Shown piece after piece: positions 1 to 5,987 of a stretch of DNA of 10,179 nt (its first letter is position 1; every line of letters starts with the position of its first letter). The stretch is from Maribacter sp. (lineage in GTDB: Bacteria > Bacteroidota > Bacteroidia > Flavobacteriales > Flavobacteriaceae): assembly GCA_018679695.1 (NCBI GenBank), contig JAHHKH010000033.1, forward strand, positions 1 to 10,179, in the 5' to 3' direction. The notes below the pieces were generated by a model, which saw nothing but the letters and a program-made list of their open reading frames with translations, was not told the origin of the DNA and searched no databases. Both the position numbers and the translations under genes were made by a program.

Positions 1-1
1 G

Positions 2-976
2 GATAATTCAGTGCTTTATGCGATATATGCGTCTAGACGGGCTGTTGAAAAAGCGGGATGGTCACCTTCCGATAATTTCGGAATTAATATTGGTTCTTCA
101 CGAGGGGCTACATCACTCTTCGAAAAATATCACGCAGAATTCTTAAGTTCCAAAAATGCATCTACCTTATCGTCACCAACTACCACCATGGGCAATATAT
201 CTTCCTGGTTAGCCCATGATCTGCAGACACAAGGGCCGGAGATTTCGCATTCCATCACCTGTTCCACAGCGCTACACGCCCTTTTAAATGGGGTTGCTTG
301 GCTTAGGAGCGGAATGGCCGACAAGTTTTTGGTTGGAGGAAGTGAGGCTCCGTTAACTCCTTTTACTATTGCACAAATGAAGGCCATGCGTATTTATGCG
401 AAGCCAAGTGTCACTTTGAGCACGGTCGAAAAGACATATCCATGTAGGGCCATGGACTGGCAAAAAAAACAGAATACCATGGTTTTGGGAGAAGCTGCTT
501 CAACGGCTTGTTTGGAGGTGGGAATCAATGACAATTCAATGGCAATCATTGAAGGAGTCGGATATGCAACCGAACCCTTGGAACATAACATTTCAATATC
601 AACGGATGCCCTTTGTTTTCAACGGTCCATGAAAATGGCTATTAGCGCTATTGAGCCGGATGAAGTGGATGTACTACTATTGCATGCGCCAGGAACAGTA
701 AAAGGGGACTTGTCGGAAAAAGAGGCCATCGATAAAGTATTTCGAAACAAAATTCCATCTCTGACAACGAATAAATGGAAAGTGGGCCATACATTCGGAG
801 CCTCAGGAATGTTAAGTATTGAACTGGCAATTCTCATGCTTCGGTACAATAAGTTCATAGGAACGCCTTTTGACCCTTCAACTCCAAGCCCAAAAAAAAT
901 AAAGAAGGTACTGGTGAATGCCGTCGGTTTTGGTGGGAATGCCGTTAGTATCCTACTGAGTGCTACCCATTCTTGA
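2..976 (+). CDS. Beta-ketoacyl-ACP synthase family protein, 5' end missing
   Basis: This is a thiolase-fold condensing enzyme that joins an acyl thioester to malonyl-ACP. The reading frame is open to the left edge, so a GTG at 11 is internal and roughly the first 80-90 residues of a ~400-residue family protein are outside the window. The nucleophilic Cys lies in SITCSTALHALL (codon 260-262). The two catalytic His are in LLLHAPGT (codon 683-685) and KVGHTFGASG (codon 788-790), with Lys just before the second, so the Cys-His-His triad is complete and the enzyme is probably active. GGSEAPLTPF is also typical of KAS enzymes. It ends 110 bp before bioB on the same strand. From that context I infer a role tied to biotin precursor (pimeloyl) synthesis rather than bulk fatty-acid elongation, but the sequence does not prove it. 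A FabF/FabB-like role elsewhere in lipid metabolism is the alternative. Confidence 0.9.
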   Translation, partial: DNSVLYAIYASRRAVEKAGWSPSDNFGINIGSSRGATSLFEKYHAEFLSSKNASTLSSPTTTMGNISSWLAHDLQTQGPEISHSITCSTALHALLNGVAWLRSGMADKFLVGGSEAPLTPFTIAQMKAMRIYAKPSVTLSTVEKTYPCRAMDWQKKQNTMVLGEAASTACLEVGINDNSMAIIEGVGYATEPLEHNISISTDALCFQRSMKMAISAIEPDEVDVLLLHAPGTVKGDLSEKEAIDKVFRNKIPSLTTNKWKVGHTFGASGMLSIELAILMLRYNKFIGTPFDPSTPSPKKIKKVLVNAVGFGGNAVSILLSATHS

Positions 977-1007
977 AATCAAATTTTCAAACCCTCAATC
1001 CAGATAA

Positions 1008-1065
1008 TTGAATGTAATTAATACTATTAATTTTGACAATATCTAAGGATTATAGATTAATTTTG
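1008..1065 (+). promoter_or_regulatory. Tandem promoter-like elements upstream of bioB
   Basis: Two perfect copies of the 12-mer ATTAATTTTGAC occur at 1026-1037 and 1056-1067, exactly 30 bp apart. Each contains TAATTTTG (1028-1035 and 1058-1065), a full match to the Bacteroidota -7 consensus TAnnTTTG. The first has a TTG (-33 element) at 1008-1010 with a 17-bp spacer. The second could use the TTG inside the first copy (1033-1035) with a 22-bp spacer. The distal copy would place a transcript start about 15 bases before the bioB ATG. Tandem promoters are my inference. A repeated operator for a biotin regulator is the alternative. Confidence 0.55.
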
Positions 1066-1086
1066 ACGCTTATTTAAGCTAAACGT

Positions 1087-2181
1087 ATGAGTACTACAAG
1101 ACACGATTGGACCAAGGAGGAAATTCTTGGAATCTACAATAAACCCTTAATGGAATTGCTCTACGAAGCGGCTACCGTTCACCGAAAACGCCATAATCCG
1201 AACGAAGTGCAGGTTTCTACCTTACTTTCGATAAAGACAGGAGGTTGTTCAGAGGATTGTGGGTATTGCCCGCAAGCAGCTAGATATCATACCGATATAG
1301 AAGGCAATGACCTCATGTCGGTATCCCAGGTAAAAGCACAGGCTTTGCGCGCAAAAGAATCGGGGAGCTCACGTGTTTGTATGGGGGCTGCATGGCGTAA
1401 CGTAAAAGATGGTCCTGAATTTGATCAGGTACTCGAAATGGTACGAACCATAAACAAATTGGATATGGAGGTTTGTTGCACGCTGGGTATGGTCACTGAA
1501 AACCAGGCCAAACGTTTATCTGAAGCGGGCTTATATGCTTATAACCATAATCTCGACACTTCTGAGGATTATTACAAGGATGTAATATCGACAAGGGCAT
1601 TTGAAGACCGATTGGAAACCATTGACCATGTGCGCAAGAGTAATATTACCGTTTGTAGCGGTGGTATTATTGGTATGGGGGAGAAGTTGGAGGATAGGGC
1701 CGGGATGCTGGTCGCACTTTCGTCACTGAATCCACAACCTGAATCCACTCCTATTAATGCTCTGGTCGCCGTAGAAGGAACCCCTATGGAAGATATTGAA
1801 CCCATTGAAATTTGGGATATGATTCGCATGGTAGCCACGACGCGTATCGTGATGCCTGAAACCCAGGTAAGGCTTTCTGCCGGAAGAACGGGAATGAGTA
1901 GGGAAGGTCAGGCCCTTTGTTTCTTTGCTGGAGCCAATTCCATTTTTGCCGGGGACAAATTATTGACCACACCAAACCCCGACGTCAATGAAGATATGGC
2001 CATGTTCGAAGTACTAGGATTAAATCCACAAAAACCATTTGCAAAATCGGCACAGCCTCAAACGATTGAGGCACAGGACTCTGAGTATGAATCGCTAGGG
2101 GAGAAGCCAAAATGGTCAAGACCAGGACATACTATCGCTCGTAATGAACAAGCCAAACAAAAGGCAAAATTGAAGCGCTGA
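1087..2181 (+). CDS. bioB: Biotin synthase (radical SAM)
   Basis: BioB is a cytoplasmic homodimer that inserts sulfur into dethiobiotin to make biotin, the last step of the pathway. The radical-SAM motif CSEDCGYC gives Cys54, Cys58 and Cys61 for the [4Fe-4S] cluster. The ligands of the second, sulfur-donating [2Fe-2S] cluster are all present: Cys98 (RVCMGAAWR), Cys130 (EVCCTLG), Cys190 (TVCSGG) and Arg262 (VRLSAGR). The family signature AGANSIFAGDKLLTTPNP is intact. At 364 residues it is somewhat longer than the E. coli enzyme (346); the extra length is a charged C-terminal tail from about residue 325 that ends KQKAKLKR. ATG 1087 gives the normal N-terminus. It follows the synthase by 110 bp and precedes the oxygenase gene by 51 bp. 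Expression is probably driven by the tandem promoter-like repeat just upstream. Confidence 0.98.
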   Translation: MSTTRHDWTKEEILGIYNKPLMELLYEAATVHRKRHNPNEVQVSTLLSIKTGGCSEDCGYCPQAARYHTDIEGNDLMSVSQVKAQALRAKESGSSRVCMGAAWRNVKDGPEFDQVLEMVRTINKLDMEVCCTLGMVTENQAKRLSEAGLYAYNHNLDTSEDYYKDVISTRAFEDRLETIDHVRKSNITVCSGGIIGMGEKLEDRAGMLVALSSLNPQPESTPINALVAVEGTPMEDIEPIEIWDMIRMVATTRIVMPETQVRLSAGRTGMSREGQALCFFAGANSIFAGDKLLTTPNPDVNEDMAMFEVLGLNPQKPFAKSAQPQTIEAQDSEYESLGEKPKWSRPGHTIARNEQAKQKAKLKR

Positions 2182-2232
2182 TTCGATATCATAAATAGAT
2201 TTTAAGAAGTTCCCCAGGGTTTTATAAATTTA

Positions 2233-3108
2233 TTGTTGAATTCAACCCAATTTGACTTGAACTTAAACGAAATACCAAGGGTAAAGACCATCACCAAAGA
2301 GGTTTTTATCAAAGAATATTTTAAGCCTCAGAAACCTGTCGTCATTGAGCGGTTCATTGAGGACTGGCCTGCGTTTTCCAAATGGGATTTGAACTATATG
2401 CGAGAAATTGCCGGGGATATCGAAGTGCCTTTGTACGATGATCGGCCAGTGCATCATAAGGATGGCTTTAATGAGCCACATGCCAAAATGAAGATGTCGG
2501 ATTATATTGATCTGCTTCAAAAAGAGCCCACCAAATACCGAATATTTCTTTGGAACATCTTGAAAGAAATACCAAAACTTCAAAGTGACTTTGTCTATCC
2601 CGATTTTGGACTGCGATTAATGAAAACCCTGCCCATGCTCTTCTTTGGGGGTAAGGACTCCCACACATTCATGCATTTTGATATCGACTTGGCCAATATC
2701 TTTCATTTTCATTTTGAGGGGAAAAAGGAATGTATCTTATTTTCCCAATCCCAAACGAAACATCTGTACAAGGTACCCCATTCTTTGATTACCCATGAGA
2801 GCATTGATTTCATGAATCCCGATTATGAAAAATGGCCAGCCTTGAAAAATGCCAATGGCCATAAAACGCATTTAAACCATGGGGAAGTTTTATACATACC
2901 AGAGGGGTATTGGCATTATATGAAATATATTACGCCTGGATTTTCAATGAGCTTACGGGCTATAGCAAATAACCCCAAAAATTTATTTGCTGCCTTTTAC
3001 AATGTATTTGTGATGCGCAATTATGATGGACTCATGAGAAAGATACGGGGTCAAAAATGGATAGAATGGAAGAATGAACAGGCAATATTAAGAACCCATA
3101 AGGGCTAG
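2233..3108 (+). CDS. Cupin-like (JmjC/FIH-type) Fe(II)/2-oxoglutarate oxygenase
   Basis: This is a 291-residue protein of the cupin-8/JmjC-like class, the family of FIH-type hydroxylases acting on proteins or small molecules. The N-terminal part (about 30-55) carries the family pattern KPVVIERFIEDWPAFSKW. The iron-binding triad appears complete: His148 and Asp150 in FMHFDID and distal His228 in YIPEGYWHYM. The FHFEGKKECILF segment fits the beta strand that usually contacts the co-substrate. There is no signal peptide, so it should be cytoplasmic. The start is TTG at 2233 (a second TTG follows at once); no ATG is available before residue 56. It follows bioB by 51 bp with only a weak promoter-like TAGATTTT (2196-2203), so co-transcription is likely. 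It meets recX tail to tail. The substrate is unknown, and a link to biotin rests on position alone. Confidence 0.85.
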   Translation: MLNSTQFDLNLNEIPRVKTITKEVFIKEYFKPQKPVVIERFIEDWPAFSKWDLNYMREIAGDIEVPLYDDRPVHHKDGFNEPHAKMKMSDYIDLLQKEPTKYRIFLWNILKEIPKLQSDFVYPDFGLRLMKTLPMLFFGGKDSHTFMHFDIDLANIFHFHFEGKKECILFSQSQTKHLYKVPHSLITHESIDFMNPDYEKWPALKNANGHKTHLNHGEVLYIPEGYWHYMKYITPGFSMSLRAIANNPKNLFAAFYNVFVMRNYDGLMRKIRGQKWIEWKNEQAILRTHKG

Positions 3109-3140
3109 AAATGCAAGCTAGAGCGTTGGTGAGACCTAAA

Positions 3141-3617
3141 TTATTTGATAAGCTCCTTGATTTTGCCATACACCAAATGACTTTCCCAACCGCGATACAA
3201 TAAATAATCGGCAAGTTTTCTTTTTCTTTTCTGAACGTTCGCTTCTTTGATATTATCCAAGCGATTTTCCGCTAGCCTGTCCAATGTTTCCAAATAATCA
3301 GATTCCTTAATTTCTGCAAGTGCCGTTTTGATATTATGTTTTGAAATTGCCCTAAATTTGAGTTCGTTGATTATTCTGTTTCTGCCCCACTTTTTTATCC
3401 GGAACTTTCCGCGGGCAAAACTTTTGGCAAAACGTTCTTCGTTCAAATAATTCTCTTGGATCAAATGGGTTACTATTTGATCTCTAGCCTCTGGAATCAT
3501 GCGCATCTCCTTTAATTTGGTCACAACATCCTTATGACAGCGTTCCTGGTACGCACAATAGCCTTCCAATTTTTTGGTGGCTTCGGAAATTGTATACGGT
3601 ATGGATTTTTTAAGCAA
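3141..3617 (-). CDS. recX: Regulatory protein RecX
   Basis: RecX binds RecA filaments and modulates recombination and the SOS response. The protein is all-helical with three-helix repeats. Family features seen are EATKKLEGYCAYQERCH near the N-terminus, LIQENYLNEERFAKSFARGK in the middle, and KWGRNRIINELKFR with a C-terminal LADYLLYRGWE. I place the start at TTG 3617, which gives 158 residues beginning just before the conserved block, the usual size in this phylum. The frame is open up to another TTG at 3692, but those 25 extra residues (rich in N, I, Q) look like untranslated leader and contain a promoter-like TTG-N16-TAATTTAC. No in-frame ATG exists before about residue 40 of the shorter form. 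The gene lies downstream of the rng terminator, is convergent with the oxygenase gene (32 bp between stops), and probably has its own promoter. Confidence 0.93.
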   Translation of the reverse strand: MLKKSIPYTISEATKKLEGYCAYQERCHKDVVTKLKEMRMIPEARDQIVTHLIQENYLNEERFAKSFARGKFRIKKWGRNRIINELKFRAISKHNIKTALAEIKESDYLETLDRLAENRLDNIKEANVQKRKRKLADYLLYRGWESHLVYGKIKELIK

Positions 3618-3665
3618 AATATAGAATTCTTTTATCCTTTCACATTGGTTGGTTTTTTGATTAGA

Positions 3666-3692
3666 GTAAATTACTAAATTAATTATAACCAA
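3666..3692 (-). promoter_or_regulatory. Possible recX promoter
   Basis: On the minus strand TTG (3690-3692) is followed after 16 bp by TAATTTAC (3666-3673), which matches six of eight positions of TAnnTTTG including the invariant TA. It lies about 50 bases ahead of the TTG start at 3617. The spacing is at the short end and the match is imperfect, so this is tentative. Confidence 0.3.
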
Positions 3693-3725
3693 CTTTCTTA
3701 ATCCAAACCTTCTAGCAAGGAATAA

Positions 3726-3757
3726 AAAAAAGCGACTCCGTTGCTGAAGTCGCTTTT
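3726..3757 (-). terminator. Rho-independent terminator of rng
   Basis: A perfect 10-bp stem pairs AAAAGCGACT (3728-3737) with AGTCGCTTTT (3748-3757) around a 10-base loop. Read on the minus strand, the stem ends in a run of seven T (3724-3730) followed by ATT. It starts three bases after the rng stop codon and separates rng from recX. The arm's A/T symmetry could also give weak function on the plus strand, but no plus-strand gene needs it. Confidence 0.88.
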
Positions 3758-3760
3758 GAT

Positions 3761-5308
3761 TTAGTATATGGTTTTACCGTTTTTATCCTTAAAACGGTAT
3801 TCTAGATATGTATACGCATCCCTGGGTTGGATCTTGATCCATTTCTTATGCTCCATAAACCATTTTGAACGTATTGATGGAAAACCTTTGGTAATATAAG
3901 CGGCAATGAAAGGATGTATGTTCAATGTGATTTTACTGTCCTTCTTAGGGCCCTTCAAAAGTTTTTCAAGGTCTACATTTATTTTGTCTATCAAGACAAT
4001 CGGAGCTTCTATCTCCCGCCCCGCCCGATTGGGGTCTTCCTCAGTTGTCTTAATATTCATTTCGGGGCGAACCCGTTGCCGGGTTATCTGTACAAGACCA
4101 AATTTACTTGGAGGTAATATTTTATGCTTTGCCCGATCATCTTTCATTTCATCCCTAAGATGGTCAAAAAGCTTTCTTCTGTGCGGTGCCTTTACCATGT
4201 CGATAAAATCAACAACGATAATTCCTCCCATGTCACGCAGGCGTAATTGTCTTGCAATCTCGGAAGCTGCCAACATATTTACCTCTAAGGCTGTATCTTC
4301 TTGATTTTTGGCTTTGTTAGAACGGTTGCCACTATTCACATCAATTACATGCAGTGCTTCGGTATGTTCTATGATCAAGTACGCTCCTTTGCTCATCGAA
4401 GCAGTACGGCCAAATGAAGTCTTGATTTGTCTTTCAATCCCGAACTTTTCAAAAATCGGAATCGAAGAACTATATAACTTCACAATAGATTCTTTGCCAG
4501 GGGCTATTTCCTGTACATAATCCTTAATTTGATCATAAAGCGTTTGATCATCAACTTGTATTCCTGTAAAAGAATCGTTGAAGACATCCCTTAAGATACT
4601 TGAGGCCCTATTGAGCTCTACCAATACTTTTGAGGGGGTTGGCGCTTTATACAATTTCTTACACATTGCTGTCCACTTGTTCAGCAAGTTTTCTAGATCT
4701 TTATCTAACTCCGCGACTTTTTTGCCTTCGGCAACTGTTCGGATAATCACACCAAATCCTTTTGGCTTAATACTCTTCACGAGTCTTTTTAGCCTATCTT
4801 TTTCTTCTTTACTCCCGATCTTCTGTGAGACCGATACGCGTTCAGAAAAGGGTACCATAACCAAATAGCGTCCGGCTAATGAAAGCTCGGAACTTATTCT
4901 TGGTCCTTTGGTAGAAATGGGTTCCTTAACAATTTGTACTAATAAGGATTGATTTGCTTTTATGACCTCATTGATGCTGCCATGTTTGTCAATATCTTTT
5001 TCCAATGGAAAGTTCTTCAAGGAATAGTCCCTGAGTTTTCCCGTACTCACTTGTTTTATGAATTTTAGCATTGTGGACAATTGCGGCCCTAGATCATGAT
5101 AATGCAGAAAGGCATCTTTTTCATAACCTACATTAACAAAGGCTGCGTTAAGACCGGTAACAGGCTTTCTTACTTTGGCCAAGAATATATCGCCAACAGA
5201 AAAATCGTTATTGTCTTCCTCTTTGTGTAATTCAGTGAGTTTTCCTTCTTTTAGTAAGGCAAAATCGACGGCGTCGGAACTAGATCTTACGATTAATTCT
5301 CTATTCAC
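3761..5308 (-). CDS. rng: Ribonuclease G/E family endoribonuclease
   Basis: This endoribonuclease processes rRNA and degrades mRNA, cutting single-stranded A/U-rich sites. At 515 residues it is an RNase G-sized enzyme without the long degradosome scaffold of RNase E. Order: an N-terminal S1-like domain (about 37-130, GDIFLAKVRKPVTGLNAAFVNVG) with an insertion, the linker EPISTKGPRISSELSLAGRY, then the DNase I-like catalytic core with Asp323 (HVIDVNSG) and Asp367 (VVDFIDM), the likely magnesium ligands. ITRQRVRPEM follows. The region after it, where RNase E/G normally carry the CxxC zinc-link, has no cysteine; the protein holds only one Cys in all. The start is GTG 5308, giving MNRELIVRSS, the usual N-terminus in flavobacteria. 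It stands alone between two terminators, with a 150-bp leader containing a short inverted repeat. Confidence 0.95.
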   Translation of the reverse strand: MNRELIVRSSSDAVDFALLKEGKLTELHKEEDNNDFSVGDIFLAKVRKPVTGLNAAFVNVGYEKDAFLHYHDLGPQLSTMLKFIKQVSTGKLRDYSLKNFPLEKDIDKHGSINEVIKANQSLLVQIVKEPISTKGPRISSELSLAGRYLVMVPFSERVSVSQKIGSKEEKDRLKRLVKSIKPKGFGVIIRTVAEGKKVAELDKDLENLLNKWTAMCKKLYKAPTPSKVLVELNRASSILRDVFNDSFTGIQVDDQTLYDQIKDYVQEIAPGKESIVKLYSSSIPIFEKFGIERQIKTSFGRTASMSKGAYLIIEHTEALHVIDVNSGNRSNKAKNQEDTALEVNMLAASEIARQLRLRDMGGIIVVDFIDMVKAPHRRKLFDHLRDEMKDDRAKHKILPPSKFGLVQITRQRVRPEMNIKTTEEDPNRAGREIEAPIVLIDKINVDLEKLLKGPKKDSKITLNIHPFIAAYITKGFPSIRSKWFMEHKKWIKIQPRDAYTYLEYRFKDKNGKTIY

Positions 5309-5396
5309 CTGATTTTATTTATATCTGCGCTCCTATATATTGATGGAACGAACAGATAGATTAAACAATAGTAATAACAGGTTGTATAAACCCGTC

Positions 5397-5417
5397 GAAA
5401 TTCTTTTTAAGAATTTC
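5397..5417 (-). repeat. Perfect inverted repeat in the rng leader
   Basis: GAAATTCTT (5397-5405) and AAGAATTTC (5409-5417) form a perfect 9-bp stem with a 3-base loop, about 90 bp upstream of the rng GTG. No T-run follows on the minus strand, so it is not an intrinsic terminator for that strand. It could be an RNA hairpin in the rng leader or a palindromic protein-binding site. Confidence 0.5.
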
Positions 5418-5439
5418 TATGTCAATGAACGTATTAAAC

Positions 5440-5469
5440 GAAAAAGTAGTTGATCTCAACTACTTTTTC
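5440..5469 (-). terminator. Intrinsic terminator overlapping the 3' end of the small basic gene
   Basis: A perfect 13-bp stem pairs 5440-5452 with 5457-5469 around the 4-base loop ATCT. Read on the minus strand it starts with the last base of codon 27, takes in the last two codons and the stop of the small basic gene, and its descending arm ends in TACTTTTTC. It should end the HU-small gene transcript and insulate rng. The A-run/T-run symmetry makes bidirectional use possible. Confidence 0.8.
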
Positions 5470-5549
5470 TTGTGTCGGTTAGCTCTCCGGCGTTTCTTGC
5501 GCTTGTGGGTAGCTACCTTATGTCTTTTTCTTTTCTTACCACTCGGCAT
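5460..5549 (-). CDS. Small highly basic AURKAIP1/COX24-domain protein (29 aa)
   Basis: Read on the minus strand this is a 29-residue protein starting MPSGKKRKRHK and ending ANRHKKK, ATG to TAG. Twenty of the 29 residues are Lys, Arg or His. The pattern GKKRKRHKxxTHKRKKR...RHKKK matches the AURKAIP1/COX24 (mitochondrial mS38-like) domain that occurs as a free-standing mini-protein in Bacteroidota; I recognise this from the family, not from a search. Homologues are small-subunit ribosomal proteins in mitochondria, and bS22 of some bacteria is related, so a ribosomal or RNA-binding role is the best inference. It lies 21 bp after HU on the same strand, with no separate promoter seen, so the two are probably co-transcribed. 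Its stop codon is inside the terminator stem. It is easily missed by gene callers because of its length. Confidence 0.88.
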   Translation of the reverse strand: MPSGKKRKRHKVATHKRKKRRRANRHKKK

Positions 5550-5570
5550 AAAGTTCTTATTTATTGATTA

Positions 5571-5861
5571 TTATTTTACTTGAACGTTACTTTTAACTCC
5601 TTCTACAAAAACCTTTGCCGGTTTAAATGCCGGAATATTATGTGCCGGTATTTTGATGGTGGTGTTTTTAGAGATGTTTCGACCGGTTTTTTCTGCCCTG
5701 GTCTTAATTATAAAACTTCCGAACCCTCTTAGGTAAACATTGTCACCACTTTCCAAAGAGGTCTTTACCTCTTCCATAAAGGATTCAACAGTTGCTTGAA
5801 CATCTCCTTTTTCAATTCCCAGTTTATCTGAGATTTTCGATACAATTTCCGCTTTCGTCAT
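5571..5861 (-). CDS. hup: HU/IHF-family DNA-binding protein
   Basis: This is a histone-like dimeric protein that bends DNA and shapes the nucleoid. The 96-residue sequence is close to the usual 90 and covers the full fold: a helical N-terminus (MTKAEIVSKISDKLGI, then VEVK-type helix VESFMEEVKTSLESG), the RGFGSF turn, the DNA-binding beta-arm with AEKTGRN, KIPAHNIPAF carrying the intercalating Pro, and the closing FKPAKVFVEGV. The ATG at 5861 gives the standard start. The gene is divergent from mutY and leads the unit HU-small basic protein. A perfect -7 element lies 38 bp upstream. Whether it behaves as HU or IHF cannot be read from sequence, and flavobacteria usually carry several paralogues. 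Confidence 0.96.
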   Translation of the reverse strand: MTKAEIVSKISDKLGIEKGDVQATVESFMEEVKTSLESGDNVYLRGFGSFIIKTRAEKTGRNISKNTTIKIPAHNIPAFKPAKVFVEGVKSNVQVK

Positions 5862-5898
5862 CTTGAGTATTATATTTTCTGTATGTTTTTTCGGCTTG

Positions 5899-5906
5899 CA
5901 AATATA
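5899..5906 (-). promoter_or_regulatory. Promoter -7 element for the HU gene
   Basis: TATATTTG on the minus strand is an exact match to TAnnTTTG, ending 38 bp before the HU ATG, which predicts a leader of roughly 30 bases. No TTG is found at the normal 17-23 bp spacing upstream (the nearest is 28 bp away), so the -33 box is weak or absent. Confidence 0.6.
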
Positions 5907-5960
5907 TAAATTAAATTCATTCTTTTGCGCTAATCAACTAATTTTAAGTATATAAACACC

Positions 5961-5968
5961 TACTTTTA
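5961..5968 (+). promoter_or_regulatory. Possible mutY promoter -7 element
   Basis: TACTTTTA matches seven of eight positions of TAnnTTTG and lies 19 bp before the mutY ATG in the divergent HU/mutY spacer. No well-placed TTG is visible upstream. It is the best candidate in the spacer for starting the mutY-ssb-gldE-gldD unit. Confidence 0.35.
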
Positions 5969-5987
5969 TCTTATAGTATTCAAGCAC

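Noticed and set aside
3109..3140. Short gap between the convergent oxygenase and recX genes, checked for a shared terminator
   Set aside because: It holds a repeated GCTAGA but no stem with a T-run, so no terminator is called.
3906..4304. 132-codon open frame on the plus strand inside rng
   Set aside because: It covers the catalytic core of rng on the opposite strand and shows no family features; treated as a shadow.
5418..5439. TTGACA on the minus strand ahead of rng, resembling a sigma-70 -35 box
   Set aside because: No matching -10 box is placed downstream, and the primary sigma factor of Bacteroidota uses a different consensus.
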